NCBI RefSeq assembly: GCF_024171645.1
Contig: NZ_JALKAC010000001.1
Span: 62,001-126,000 of the forward strand
Length of the DNA stretch: 64,000 bases
From: Flavobacterium sp. HSC-32F16
GTDB lineage: Bacteria > Bacteroidota > Bacteroidia > Flavobacteriales > Flavobacteriaceae
Direction of reading: 5' to 3'
The notes under the pieces are model-generated. The model worked only from the letters and a program-made list of their open reading frames with translations. It searched no databases and was not told where the DNA came from. Each line of letters opens with the position of its first letter. Position 1 is the first letter of the stretch. Positions 24,908 to 34,045 of the stretch are shown in pieces. The translations under genes were made by a program, and so were the position numbers.

Positions 24908-26338
24908 ATGAAAAAGGAAGTTTTATACATTAAAATAGCCAAGGTTATAGAGGAACAAATTCTGAGAGGTACATTTAAGATTGGAGAAAGACTTCCTTCA
25001 ATCCGTACCGTACAAAAACTCTATAATGTGAGTTTAAATACTGCTAAGCAGGCTTTTTTAGAATTAGAAAGTAAATCTCTGATAGAATCAAGGCCTAAAT
25101 CAGGTCATTTTGTGAGCAAGACTTCCCAGCGAAAATTTGCACTTCCTTCTATCAGTATATTAAACACTGTTCAAAAAGAGCGTTCATCGGAAGATCTATT
25201 AAAGACCGTTTTCGATACACTGAACGATAAGAATATTACTCAGTTTTCTCTTGGTGTTCCAGACCAAAGTCTTCTGCCTGTTGCCAAATTGAATAAAGGA
25301 GTAATCACTGCAATGCGTAATCTGGAAGATGGAGGTACAAATTACGAAACAGCACAAGGTAATATCAATCTAAGAAGAACAGTTGCCAAATGGTCTCTGG
25401 TTTTAGAAGGTAAATTAACAGAGGATGATCTGGTTACTACAGCAGGAGCAATGAATGCTATTTTTAATTGCCTTAAAGCGGTTACTTCATCTGGAGATAC
25501 TATAGCAATAGAAAGTCCTGCTTATTTTGGTATCCATCAAATTATAAAATCCTTAGGTTTAAAAGCAATAGAAATTCCAACACATCCTATTACTGGAGTT
25601 GATTTAGAAGCGGTAAAAAAAGTTCTTCCTCAAATAAAAGCCTGTTATTTTATAAGCAACTTCAGCAATCCATTAGGAAGCCTAATGCCCGATAATCATA
25701 AAAAAGAATTGGTTAGAATGCTTACTGAATTCAATATACCTTTAATTGAAGATGATATATATGGTAATCTTTTTTTTGGCACTTCAAGACCAAAACCCTG
25801 TAAAGCTTTTGATGAAGAAGGAATTGTAATGTGGTGTGGTTCTGTATCCAAAACTTTAGCACCAGGTTATAGAGTGGGATGGGTAGCACCTGGAAAATTT
25901 AAAGAAAAAATTATCCGGCAGAAATTTTCACAAATGGTTTCTACACCAACATTATATCAGGAAGTTATTGCAGATTTTATGGAAAATGGAAGGTACGATC
26001 ATCATTTGAGAACTTTCCGAAATAAATTGTATTCCAATTGTTTACAGTTTCAGAGAGCTATAGAAGATTATTTCCCAGACAATACCAAAATATCTCAGCC
26101 ACAGGGAGGTTTTATGTTATGGCTTGAATTGGATAAATCTATTGATACAGCACAAATATATGATAACGCAATAAAGCAAAAGATTAGTTTTGCTCCCGGC
26201 AGACTTTTTTCACAGCACAACCAATTCAATAATTGCATGCGTTTAAATTTTGCACTGGAATGGAATGATAAATTAGATGATGATCTTAAACGCTTGGGAA
26301 ATATTGTGAAGCACGAATTAAAAACTATATCCTATTAA
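24908..26338 (+). CDS. MocR/PdxR-type regulator: GntR winged helix fused to aminotransferase domain
   Basis: 476 residues. The N-terminal GntR winged HTH (about 1-75: IEEQILRGTFKIGERLPSIR, VSLNTAKQAFLELE) is joined by a linker to a fold-I aminotransferase domain (about 105-470). The PLP lysine is K315 in SVSKTLAPGYRVGW. Members of this family sense PLP or amino acids and usually activate neighbouring genes by binding direct repeats. Such repeats (TGTATCTGT) stand before both flanking operons. It could be PdxR, GabR, TauR or other; no pdx, gab or tau genes are adjacent, so the effector is open. Confidence 0.9.
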   Translation: MKKEVLYIKIAKVIEEQILRGTFKIGERLPSIRTVQKLYNVSLNTAKQAFLELESKSLIESRPKSGHFVSKTSQRKFALPSISILNTVQKERSSEDLLKTVFDTLNDKNITQFSLGVPDQSLLPVAKLNKGVITAMRNLEDGGTNYETAQGNINLRRTVAKWSLVLEGKLTEDDLVTTAGAMNAIFNCLKAVTSSGDTIAIESPAYFGIHQIIKSLGLKAIEIPTHPITGVDLEAVKKVLPQIKACYFISNFSNPLGSLMPDNHKKELVRMLTEFNIPLIEDDIYGNLFFGTSRPKPCKAFDEEGIVMWCGSVSKTLAPGYRVGWVAPGKFKEKIIRQKFSQMVSTPTLYQEVIADFMENGRYDHHLRTFRNKLYSNCLQFQRAIEDYFPDNTKISQPQGGFMLWLELDKSIDTAQIYDNAIKQKISFAPGRLFSQHNQFNNCMRLNFALEWNDKLDDDLKRLGNIVKHELKTISY

Positions 26339-26348
26339 ACTCTGAAAA

Positions 26349-26386
26349 CTGTATCTGTGTCTATAAAAATCAGATATCTAGTTTTG
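26349..26386 (+). promoter_or_regulatory. MocR-type site and promoter upstream of the ketopantoate reductase-like gene
   Basis: CTGTATCTGTGTC (26349-26361) is followed, 30 bases from its start, by TAGTTTTG (26379-26386), a -7 element. The layout is the same as at 24035-24072. Confidence 0.55.
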
Positions 26387-26403
26387 CTGAAAAAGATAAT
26401 ATA

Positions 26404-27330
26404 ATGAATACGAATCAAAATAATATTTTCATTATTGGGAACGGGCTAATTGGAAAAGCTTTGGCTGTCGCTTTAATTCTGAATGGAAAGAAAGTAACAA
26501 TTCTTCGCGGAAGCGTTGACAATCAGCCTGAAAATATTGAAAATATACAAGTAGAAATTGAAAATAAACTAATAGAGGCAGAGGTTAAGGTAAGTTCACT
26601 TTTTAACTACGAAAGCCTTGATGGAATTATATTGTTAACGAATAAATCATTTGGAAACTCTGTTCTTGCTGATAAACTGAAAGATAAGACTGGAAAATCT
26701 CCCATTGTTTTTCTTCAAAATGGACTGCATATTGAAAATAGTTTTATTGACAAAGGCTTTGATGAGCTTTACAGATGTGTTTTATTGGCAACGAGTGAAT
26801 CTATAGAAAATAATAAAGTGCGATTTAAGTTAGTTGCTCCTTCGCCAATTGGAATCATTAAAGGTTCAAATGAAATTCTGCAAGAAATCGTTGATGTCCT
26901 GGATACTAACCTTTTTTCATTTAGAAATGAAAAGGATATACAAACCATCATTTGGAAAAAAGTAATAAGTAATTGCGTTTTTAATTCTATTTGCCCTTTA
27001 TTGGAAACTGATAATGGAATTTTCCAGCGTAATAATGAAGTGTTGCAAATTGCAAAAAAAGTGATCAAAGAATGCTTATTAGCAGCAAAAGAATATGGCA
27101 TTGATTTAACAATGGAAGTTGTCTTAGAAAACATACTCACCATAAGTAAGATGTCTGACGGACAAAAAATATCAACCTATCAGGATATTCTAAACAAAAG
27201 AGAAACCGAAATAGAAACTATGAATTTAGCTATAGCCAAATCGGCGGTTTTAAAAGGAAATATCAGTGTTCCCGTAACTGAGATGCTTGGTCAATTAGTA
27301 AAAATAAAGTCAGAATTAACAAGAAACTAA
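26404..27330 (+). CDS. Ketopantoate reductase-family oxidoreductase (ApbA/PanE-like)
   Basis: 308 residues. The N-terminal Rossmann domain has the dinucleotide loop IIGNGLIGKAL (residues 10-20). The C-terminal helical ApbA_C domain includes IWKKVISNCVFNSICPLLE (about 181-199, with the catalytic-type lysine and asparagine) and a late ETEIETMNLAI segment. The family reduces 2-oxo acids or related compounds with NADPH; true PanE activity is not certain because the sequence is divergent. It is 14 bases ahead of a methyltransferase in the same operon, with a MocR-type site upstream. Confidence 0.8.
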   Translation: MNTNQNNIFIIGNGLIGKALAVALILNGKKVTILRGSVDNQPENIENIQVEIENKLIEAEVKVSSLFNYESLDGIILLTNKSFGNSVLADKLKDKTGKSPIVFLQNGLHIENSFIDKGFDELYRCVLLATSESIENNKVRFKLVAPSPIGIIKGSNEILQEIVDVLDTNLFSFRNEKDIQTIIWKKVISNCVFNSICPLLETDNGIFQRNNEVLQIAKKVIKECLLAAKEYGIDLTMEVVLENILTISKMSDGQKISTYQDILNKRETEIETMNLAIAKSAVLKGNISVPVTEMLGQLVKIKSELTRN

Positions 27331-27343
27331 CTATCTTGGAATT

Positions 27344-27976
27344 ATGAATAAGAAACAAAGCAGTCCTTGGAACGAAATACCGCTGGAAGATTATGAAAAG
27401 CATATGTCTCATAATTCAGTGGGTCAGTTAGAAGTTTTAAATACATTGACCAAAAAATATCTAAGTAGGATAAAACCTAAAACATGTCTTTTTTTAGGTG
27501 TTGCAGGCGGAAATGGTTTAGGAAATATTGATAATAGTATTACTCAAAATGTATTTGGAATCGATATCAATCAAGATTATCTTAACAAAGCGAAAGAAAG
27601 ATATGGGGAAACAATCGCCTCACTGGAACTTATAAATTTTGATATAACTTCAGATAAAAAAGTATTTTGTAAAGCTGATTTTATCTGGGCGGGTTTAGTC
27701 TTAGAATATACCGGAATTGATAAAAGTTTAGATTTTTCAATAAATAACCTTCAGCCAGATGGAAATTTAATTGTATCAATACAATCAAATAATGGTGTCC
27801 AGTCGGTGAGCCGGTCAGGAATTGAAAGTGTTCAAAAAGTCGGGTCAATTTTTCAACTTATAGATCCAGAAATCCTCATTGACAAAGCAGTAAAAATGGG
27901 ATTAAAACTTATTGAAAATGAAGAGTCTTTTTTTCCTAACGGAAAATCACTAAAGACTTTTCATTTCAAAATATAA
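27344..27976 (+). CDS. Class I SAM-dependent methyltransferase
   Basis: 210 residues. The SAM-binding glycine loop is CLFLGVAGGNGLGN (about 49-62), followed by NVFGIDINQDYL with the acidic strand-2 end, and FDITSD and FIWAGLVLEYTG as later motifs. The substrate is unknown. It is co-directional with and 14 bases from the ketopantoate-reductase-like gene, so the pair may act in one small-molecule pathway with the GNAT on the far side of the regulator. After it, 27977-28190 holds no gene that I can support. Confidence 0.8.
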   Translation: MNKKQSSPWNEIPLEDYEKHMSHNSVGQLEVLNTLTKKYLSRIKPKTCLFLGVAGGNGLGNIDNSITQNVFGIDINQDYLNKAKERYGETIASLELINFDITSDKKVFCKADFIWAGLVLEYTGIDKSLDFSINNLQPDGNLIVSIQSNNGVQSVSRSGIESVQKVGSIFQLIDPEILIDKAVKMGLKLIENEESFFPNGKSLKTFHFKI

Positions 27977-28190
27977 TTCTCCCAAAATCACCTAATTTGA
28001 TGTTTATTTGAGTGAAAGTTTCTTTAAATCTTGTAGAAAATGATTCGTAAACAAGTTCTTAAACCCACCAGAAACTCCTCAAGGAATTAATGCTTTTTTA
28101 TATAAAAGAATAAATACTTATGAAACGTTTCGATTTTTCATCGTAAATGGTTAGAAGTTTGCCCTTTCATAGCTCACAATAAGTAAAAAC

Positions 28191-29327
28191 CTATTTAATG
28201 GTATTTTTATATTCATTTGGTGTTTGACCTGTAGCTTTTTTAAAAGCTTTATAAAAAGTCGTTTTTGAAGTAAACCCAGATTCTAATCCCATTGCCAGCA
28301 GATTATAGTTTTCATATTCAGAATTTGCCATCATTTCTTTAACAGCTTCAACCCGGTATTGATTAATGTAATTGGCAAAGTTGTCTCCAGTTATCGTATT
28401 TATAATTAATGAGACATATCCGGGGCTTATACCAAGTTTTTCAGCGACTTTTTCTCTGTTTAATGTACTGTCAGTATAAATGTGCTGTTCTTTGCAAAGA
28501 AGTTCCAGTTTTTGAAAATAAAGATTATCTGATGCGATAGGTTCCCTATATTCTTCGGCTGAAAAATTTTCTACAATTTGCAGATTGCTGTACGAAAGAG
28601 TTAGATCTGCATTTAGAAAATTATAAACAGCCTCTTTGTTTTTGGCCAGTTTGTATTTGTAAATGCCTACATAAGCTGTCCAGTGAATTATAAATGTTGC
28701 ACATAAAGCCAGAACGCTCATAGTAGAAGAAATGTCATATTGAAAAAACAAGCCCGTTAGATAAATAATAAGAAAAGCGAATACCATTGAAGAAACAATT
28801 GTTAATAAGGTAATTATCCATTTCTTTTCTTTTGAATCCTTTAAATGTTTTATCATAAAATAAGAATAAAACAGCAGGAATGGAATGAATGTAAGTGCTA
28901 AAATAAGTTGAAACAGACCCAGTATTTCGATTACATTAATGCCTGACTTGGGAATATTATAAAATCCTGCAACACCATCAAGGTCGCGTGCAATATTAAG
29001 GACCGCCGAATAAGCAAATGGAATAAAACACAAATATTTTTTTTGTTTGCTTTTTACAGCATCCTCAATCCTGTTTATAATAAAAAGAAACAGGAAAGCT
29101 GGTATAAGAAATATCCATTCGATGTGGTCAATAAAGCGAAGAAAAGGATACGGGGTAAATGCTTCCTGAATCTCAAAAACATGATTCAGTAAAATAATTG
29201 AAAGGGCAAATAGTAAATATGCCAGATATTTATTTGAATTACTATTAAATAAGGAAGTCTTTAAAATAATTAAGCCTAAAACTATTCCCTGAAAAATCGC
29301 AATATTTAAAAGTGTTATATAAATCAA
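28191..29327 (-). CDS. Membrane-bound AraC-family transcriptional regulator
   Basis: 378 residues. Roughly the first 230 residues contain seven hydrophobic segments (7TM-type sensor). The C-terminal 110 carry an AraC/XylS double HTH (LNREKVAEKLGISPGYVSLI, then NYLLAMGLESGFTSKTTFYKAFKKATGQTP). This arrangement is common in Bacteroidota and suggests sensing at the membrane. No ATG is available near the N-terminus, and the start appears to be TTG at 29327. No obvious target gene adjoins; the upstream gap (29328-29577) is empty AT-rich sequence. Confidence 0.85.
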   Translation of the reverse strand: MIYITLLNIAIFQGIVLGLIILKTSLFNSNSNKYLAYLLFALSIILLNHVFEIQEAFTPYPFLRFIDHIEWIFLIPAFLFLFIINRIEDAVKSKQKKYLCFIPFAYSAVLNIARDLDGVAGFYNIPKSGINVIEILGLFQLILALTFIPFLLFYSYFMIKHLKDSKEKKWIITLLTIVSSMVFAFLIIYLTGLFFQYDISSTMSVLALCATFIIHWTAYVGIYKYKLAKNKEAVYNFLNADLTLSYSNLQIVENFSAEEYREPIASDNLYFQKLELLCKEQHIYTDSTLNREKVAEKLGISPGYVSLIINTITGDNFANYINQYRVEAVKEMMANSEYENYNLLAMGLESGFTSKTTFYKAFKKATGQTPNEYKNTIK

Positions 29328-29577
29328 TTTTTTAAGATAAGATTGTTTTCAAGATTTGTTTTGCGATATCATGATAATTAGTCATTTTAAAATACAGCTT
29401 ATTTCATAATGTATAGATAGGCGAATTTATATTAATAGTAATAAACTTTCTTAAGGGATTAAGAAATGATTAACTAAAATGATTTATGATTTGTATGGAA
29501 AAGGATTGAAGTTTTTTTAAAACATCTAATTTTTGAAAGACGCTGTAAAATAACCTCTTAAAAAATTAAAGAGTTCA

Positions 29578-30600
29578 TTATGTTTTTTTTTGATTATGAA
29601 AATATTCAATTTCTCTGAAGATTTTTTTCTCACTTATTTTTAACTGATTCCTAGATAATTTTATTTCTTTATAAATCCAATTATTGTACTTATCATACTT
29701 ATATTTCATTGAGGTTTCGAATATAGAACTGTCATTATGAGGAGTTTCTTTTATCAAAACTGGATTTTCATTTTTATCATAGTTCCATGTTTTCTTAACA
29801 AAATTATCTTTAAAGCTTATAAGAAGCCCTTTTTTATCATATTCAAAAAGGAACTCATAAGTAGAAGCAACAAGAGATTTTGATGGTTTATGTCGAATAT
29901 ATACTATTTTAAACAGCACATTATCAACATAGCTGAAAACAGCTTCGTATAAAAGTTCTGTTTTATTTTTTTGACTATACGTTTTTGATTCTAATATTTG
30001 AAAATCGCTATTATAAATAATCGTAGTTTTTGACTGTTCATCTCTATTATTCCGAATACGAAACTTGTAGACAGATCCATTTTCTTTAAAATGATATTTT
30101 GTATCTCCTTGGTTAGGGTTCACCCATTTACTAATTTCACCATTATAATACGTGTGTTCTTCAATGGTTTTAAACTCTAAGTAATCAGTATAAAAAACTT
30201 CTGTTTGAGATGAAACTTTGTTATTAAAAGATTTTCTAATTTGTTTTATTTGAGGTGCTTTTAAACTATCAAAAAATAATATACTTTCTTCAAAGCCATT
30301 TTTATCTATTAAAAGTTGATACAATTCAAGGTTTTTATTGAAATTGTAAATTGTATTTATAACTTCAAAACCAGACTGGGCGGTTTCATTATGAATATTT
30401 TGTTTTTCTGAAATTCTACAAATATTCCCCCTTAACTCACCAAATGAAGCATAATCTACACCGCTGATTTCATGATTAAATAAATGGATATGCTTTGCAA
30501 GATGATTAGCTTTTACATATTCATTTTTCAAATACTTTTGAGTATAGAATAAACGGTTTGTTAGATTAATTGTATTTATGTCGCAGATAGTATCAAACAT
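29578..30600 (-). CDS. Protein with YD/RHS-like beta repeats, unknown function
   Basis: 340 residues without a signal peptide. From about residue 140 on there is a series of beta-strand segments with YD-like words: GSVYKFRIRNNRDEQ, FLFEYDKKGLLISFK, TWNYDKNENPVLI, MKYKYDKYNNWIYKE. These resemble the RHS/YD-repeat-like domains of Bacteroidota proteins. The N-terminal part is unrecognised. The gene has an ATG start, is flanked by AT-rich gaps with no operon partner, and has lower similarity in style to its neighbours. It could be an orphan remnant of a larger repeat protein. Confidence 0.6.
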   Translation of the reverse strand: MFDTICDINTINLTNRLFYTQKYLKNEYVKANHLAKHIHLFNHEISGVDYASFGELRGNICRISEKQNIHNETAQSGFEVINTIYNFNKNLELYQLLIDKNGFEESILFFDSLKAPQIKQIRKSFNNKVSSQTEVFYTDYLEFKTIEEHTYYNGEISKWVNPNQGDTKYHFKENGSVYKFRIRNNRDEQSKTTIIYNSDFQILESKTYSQKNKTELLYEAVFSYVDNVLFKIVYIRHKPSKSLVASTYEFLFEYDKKGLLISFKDNFVKKTWNYDKNENPVLIKETPHNDSSIFETSMKYKYDKYNNWIYKEIKLSRNQLKISEKKIFREIEYFHNQKKT

Positions 30601-30803
30601 ATTTTTATTTTACTTCTGTATTTTTTTTTAAATATTACCTCGATTCAACTTTTAAAAGCGCCGCATAAAGCTCATTCACAAATATCTGCTGCTTTTCATT
30701 TTCTTTAAAATATCGTTATTTCTAATCAATTAAAATTTGAAACGAGAATTATACATAAATTACTTAACTTTAACTATCCATCTATTTACTAAATAATAAT
30801 CTT

Positions 30804-31199
30804 ATGAAAACCAGAATGATATGGGCGAATTTAGCCACTAACGATATACAAAAAACGATTCAGTTTTATACTGATTTAGGTTTCAAACAAAATGGAGCAG
30901 AAACAAATGAACTGGTAAGTTTTTCTTTTACCGACAGTAATTTTATAATTAACTTTTTTACTGCCAAAAGATTTGAATGGGCTTTAAAAGGTAAGCCGGC
31001 CAACACAGAAACTCAAAATGAAATCATCTTTTCTTTATCTGCAGACAGCAGGGAAGAAGTTGATTTATGGCTGGAGAAAGTAAAAAAAGCCGGAGGCACC
31101 ATTTTCTCTGAACCTGAAGATTTTGAAGTAGGATACACATTTGGTTTTACTGATCCAGACGGACATAAATTCAATTTCCTGTATTGGCCGGGAATGTAG
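30804..31199 (+). CDS. VOC-superfamily (glyoxalase/bleomycin resistance) protein
   Basis: 131 residues with the paired beta-alpha-beta-beta-beta modules of the vicinal oxygen chelate fold (MIWANLATNDIQKTIQFYTDLGFK; then GTIFSEPEDFEVGYTFGFTDPDGHKFNFLYW). The metal-ligand pattern of true glyoxalase I is incomplete: the terminal glutamate position carries NFLYW. Function is unknown; many such proteins bind or degrade small hydrophobic compounds. It is convergent with the NTF2-like gene 31210-31572. Confidence 0.8.
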   Translation: MKTRMIWANLATNDIQKTIQFYTDLGFKQNGAETNELVSFSFTDSNFIINFFTAKRFEWALKGKPANTETQNEIIFSLSADSREEVDLWLEKVKKAGGTIFSEPEDFEVGYTFGFTDPDGHKFNFLYWPGM

Positions 31200-31209
31200 T
31201 TTTTATAAA

Positions 31210-31572
31210 CTAATTATTCTCAACCAATTCAATATCCATCGTCTTTATCAAACCATTCTGAAAAGTATAAACATGTTTAACGAATCCGTCAAACATTACG
31301 TTGTTTTGCAAATCCTTTACGTTTTGATGTACTTTTACCTCAAGGCTGCCATTTTCTCTTTGATTAAAACCAACCGGGTCAACTTTTGGGTTTATTTCTG
31401 TCCATTGTCTTGTCCAGTATTGTTTAATTTCGTCGTGTCCGCTAATATACCCGCCTTCCCATGCTTTTGACCACTGAATATCTGGCTGCATTGTTGATAA
31501 TGCATTATCAATGTTTCTTTCGTTAAAAGCCGTATAAGCTTTGTATATTGTGTCTTCGAATTGATTTGCCAT
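31210..31572 (-). CDS. NTF2-like/SnoaL-type protein
   Basis: 120 residues forming a single NTF2-like domain (MANQFEDTIYKAYTAFNERNI, MQPDIQWSKAWEGGYISGHDEIKQYWTRQW, then beta strands). It has no signal peptide and presumably binds or isomerises a small ligand. It lies 23 bases behind the VOC gene 31596-32006 on the same strand and may be co-transcribed with it and the monooxygenase upstream. Confidence 0.75.
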   Translation of the reverse strand: MANQFEDTIYKAYTAFNERNIDNALSTMQPDIQWSKAWEGGYISGHDEIKQYWTRQWTEINPKVDPVGFNQRENGSLEVKVHQNVKDLQNNVMFDGFVKHVYTFQNGLIKTMDIELVENN

Positions 31573-31595
31573 TTTTTTATTGATGATTTAAAATT

Positions 31596-32006
31596 TTAAT
31601 AAATTGGTTCCCAAAGTTCAATTTTATTGCCTTCCGTATCCATAATATGCACAAATTTACCATAATCATACGTTTCGATGTCATCCAAAATGGTAACTCC
31701 GTTTTCTTTCAGATTTTCCAAAAGTCCTTCGATATTCTGAACACGATAATTAATCATAAACTCTTTTTTTGACGGCGAAAAATATTCATCACCTTTCTTA
31801 AAAGGACACCATTGCGTTGATTCTAACTTTTCAGGATTATCAAAATTTCTGGATTCAAAACTGGCAGAACCCCAATCGTTGATTTCCAAACCTAAATTTT
31901 TAGCATACCAGTCTTTAGTTTCTTTCGGATTTTCAAGAAAAAAGAAAATCCCGCCAATTCCGGTCACTTTTGGTGTAGTATCGGGTTGATTTTGTGATTC
32001 TTCCAT
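31596..32006 (-). CDS. VOC-superfamily protein
   Basis: 136 residues. The fold pattern is FFFLENPKETKDWYAKNLGLEINDWGSASF followed by ENGVTILDDIETYDYGKFVHIMDTEGNKIELWEP. The final GNKIELW has the glutamate expected as a metal ligand (E at about 132). It lies 73 bases downstream of the Tet(X)-like gene on the same strand. VOC proteins near antibiotic-modifying enzymes sometimes bind the drug, but no such role can be claimed here. Confidence 0.8.
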   Translation of the reverse strand: MEESQNQPDTTPKVTGIGGIFFFLENPKETKDWYAKNLGLEINDWGSASFESRNFDNPEKLESTQWCPFKKGDEYFSPSKKEFMINYRVQNIEGLLENLKENGVTILDDIETYDYGKFVHIMDTEGNKIELWEPIY

Positions 32007-32079
32007 ATTTTGGTTTTTAAACGCTGCGTTAGTTTTCTTTTACTAAGATAGAATTATTTTCATCACAAATGCTAAATAT

Positions 32080-33210
32080 TTAATCCACAAATTTTAAAAA
32101 CGTAAAATCCTTTTTTAGCATTTCTATTTCATTTATTCTGGTTTCTTCTTGAGCTTTCGCAGCATAGACCTGCATTTGCAGCTCATAATTATAAACAGCC
32201 TCTTGTATTGTTTCAAAATCTGTGTTCAATAGATTTTCGGATAAAATTAAAGCATCCAAAAGGCCAATATTAGCGCCTTGTCCCGCAAATGGAGGCATTA
32301 AATGTGCCGCGTCGCCAATGAGTGTAATAGGTATGGGGCGATTATTTTTCCAAGGCTTTTCGACTGATATTTTTTTAGTTGGCAGACCTGTAAAAAACGA
32401 AGTTGAATTAAATAACTGTTGGTAAACAACACTCCAGTCATTAAAACGCTCTAAAATATATTGAATGATGCGCTCCGGATTTTGAAAATCTAACTCAAGC
32501 GTTTCAGGCATTTTAAAAATCACATTATAGCTTAAAACCTTACTGTTTTTAGGGTTTGCAACTAATGAATTTCCATTATATGAAGTCATTAAAATTTTGT
32601 CATCACACAATTTATAGAAATCAGGACATTTTAGCTCTGGTTCAGATACTTCACCTTGTATCATATACGTTCCCGTAAATTCAACTTCTGTATCAGTAAG
32701 ATATTTTCTAATAGCAGTCATTCCGCCGTTTGCTCCAATAATAAAATCTGCTGTTTCGACTGTACCATTTTCAAAATGCAAAATCCATTGATCTTTTTGC
32801 TTTTCAATTTTAATTAGCTTTCTGTCCCAAACAACCGTATCTTTTTCTAAACTACTGATTAATAAAGTTCTTAAATCATTTCGATTAATTTCCGGATTAT
32901 TATATTGTTCTTCTTCAGAAGTTTCTTTGCTAAACAATACATTCCCCAGATGATCTGTCATAATCCTTCCCATCGGAATTGCTTTTTCATAATAACCATC
33001 GAGTAATCCTGCTTTTTGCATCGCATCTTGTCCTGAACCTTTATGTAAATCCAGCGTACCGCCCCAAATTCTTGATTTTGGATCTTTATCTCTTTCGTAA
33101 ACCGTAACGTTAATTCCATTTTGCTGCAGTAATCTTGCCATGGTTAAACCAACCGGACCAGCGCCTGCAATGGCCGTTTTTTTATTTTGTAATAACATAA
33201 TTTGCATCAT
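32080..33210 (-). CDS. Tet(X)-like FAD-dependent monooxygenase
   Basis: 376 residues. The FAD dinucleotide loop GAGPVG is at 16-21, and the second FAD motif is GDAAHLMPPFAGQG at 299-312. The sequence follows the Tet(X) tetracycline hydroxylase almost block by block as I remember it (GPVGLTMA-LLQQNGI-V-VYERD, GGTLDLHKGSGQ-AM-KAGLL, NPEINRNDLR, DAAHLMPPFAGQG, C-terminal NEIEM-K-DFTF), and the lengths match. Tet(X) substrate residues are only partly kept: Gln192 corresponds to Q185, but Arg213 and His234 seem to align with I206 and S227. It may therefore be an ancestral relative with another substrate. An AraC regulator lies 50 bases upstream. Confidence 0.85.
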   Translation of the reverse strand: MMQIMLLQNKKTAIAGAGPVGLTMARLLQQNGINVTVYERDKDPKSRIWGGTLDLHKGSGQDAMQKAGLLDGYYEKAIPMGRIMTDHLGNVLFSKETSEEEQYNNPEINRNDLRTLLISSLEKDTVVWDRKLIKIEKQKDQWILHFENGTVETADFIIGANGGMTAIRKYLTDTEVEFTGTYMIQGEVSEPELKCPDFYKLCDDKILMTSYNGNSLVANPKNSKVLSYNVIFKMPETLELDFQNPERIIQYILERFNDWSVVYQQLFNSTSFFTGLPTKKISVEKPWKNNRPIPITLIGDAAHLMPPFAGQGANIGLLDALILSENLLNTDFETIQEAVYNYELQMQVYAAKAQEETRINEIEMLKKDFTFLKFVD

Positions 33211-33260
33211 TAAATTAGGTTACAAAATTGAAAAAGAAGTGTGGGATGAAATAGTAAAAA

Positions 33261-34025
33261 TCAGCCGTTTTTAGGATTTGTTTTTTTTATTGCCACAATA
33301 TCCATAAAACGATTGTCTGCATTTTTACTTAATTCTTTTGGTGTAACGCCAGAGTATTTTTTAATTTCCTTGATAAAATGATTCTGGTCTGAAAAGTTTT
33401 GATCCGGAAAAAGATTTCCTTCGCTGATAGATTTAAACGAAGAACCAAAACGAAGAATATTACAATAGGCTTTAAGCGAAATCCCAAATTGCTGATTAAA
33501 GTAACGATTGATCTGGCGACTGCTCCAAAACACATTTTCAGAAAGTTCCTTTACAGTTATTGATCCTTCAGAGAAATAAATAAGGTCAAATAATTTCTTT
33601 TTTCGATTATCCATATCATTTATCAAACTACCTTTTATTATTTGAGTTACTTTACTGCAAAAAATCTCAAAAGTATTCAAATCACTTTCTTGAAACTGCC
33701 ATATTTTATCTGAAATATTTTTTCCTCCGTTTAAAACATCTTTAATAGAATCGCCAAACAAATACTCTACGGCCAGAAGTTTAAATCCAATAGAAAACAT
33801 TTTTGTGCCAATGGGAATATGTATGGCACTTGGAATGGTATCTAAACCCCTAATTGATATTTTCCAGCCCTCAGAATTGATATTTATTGCAGCAAGATCA
33901 ACCATTCCGTTTGGAAGAATAGTTGACGGAATATCTTTTCCGGTATTGTTTTCCAGCATCCAAAAGCTGTGCACAAAATGAGAAATCGAAGAATCCGGTA
34001 AAGCCGATTGAATTATTAAACCCAT
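33261..34025 (-). CDS. AraC-family regulator
   Basis: 254 residues. The N-terminal domain of about 150 residues (SISHFVHSFWMLENN, STILPNGMVDLAAI) is the DUF6597-type sensor often fused to AraC. The C-terminal HTH region (SITVKELSENVFWSSRQINR to FFKEIKKYSGVTPKEL) is recognisable. It is co-directional with the Tet(X)-like gene 50 bases downstream, an order that suggests it controls that gene. A second AraC gene lies 20 bases upstream. Confidence 0.85.
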   Translation of the reverse strand: MGLIIQSALPDSSISHFVHSFWMLENNTGKDIPSTILPNGMVDLAAININSEGWKISIRGLDTIPSAIHIPIGTKMFSIGFKLLAVEYLFGDSIKDVLNGGKNISDKIWQFQESDLNTFEIFCSKVTQIIKGSLINDMDNRKKKLFDLIYFSEGSITVKELSENVFWSSRQINRYFNQQFGISLKAYCNILRFGSSFKSISEGNLFPDQNFSDQNHFIKEIKKYSGVTPKELSKNADNRFMDIVAIKKTNPKNG

Positions 34026-34045
34026 AAAACAAATTTAAATAAAAA

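Noticed and set aside
26769..27143. Minus-strand ORF of 124 codons
   Set aside because: Antisense to the ketopantoate-reductase-like gene, with no conserved motif and no promoter of its own.
31141..31470. Plus-strand ORF overlapping the VOC and NTF2-like genes
   Set aside because: It is made of the tail of one gene and the antisense of the other; composition is not protein-like.
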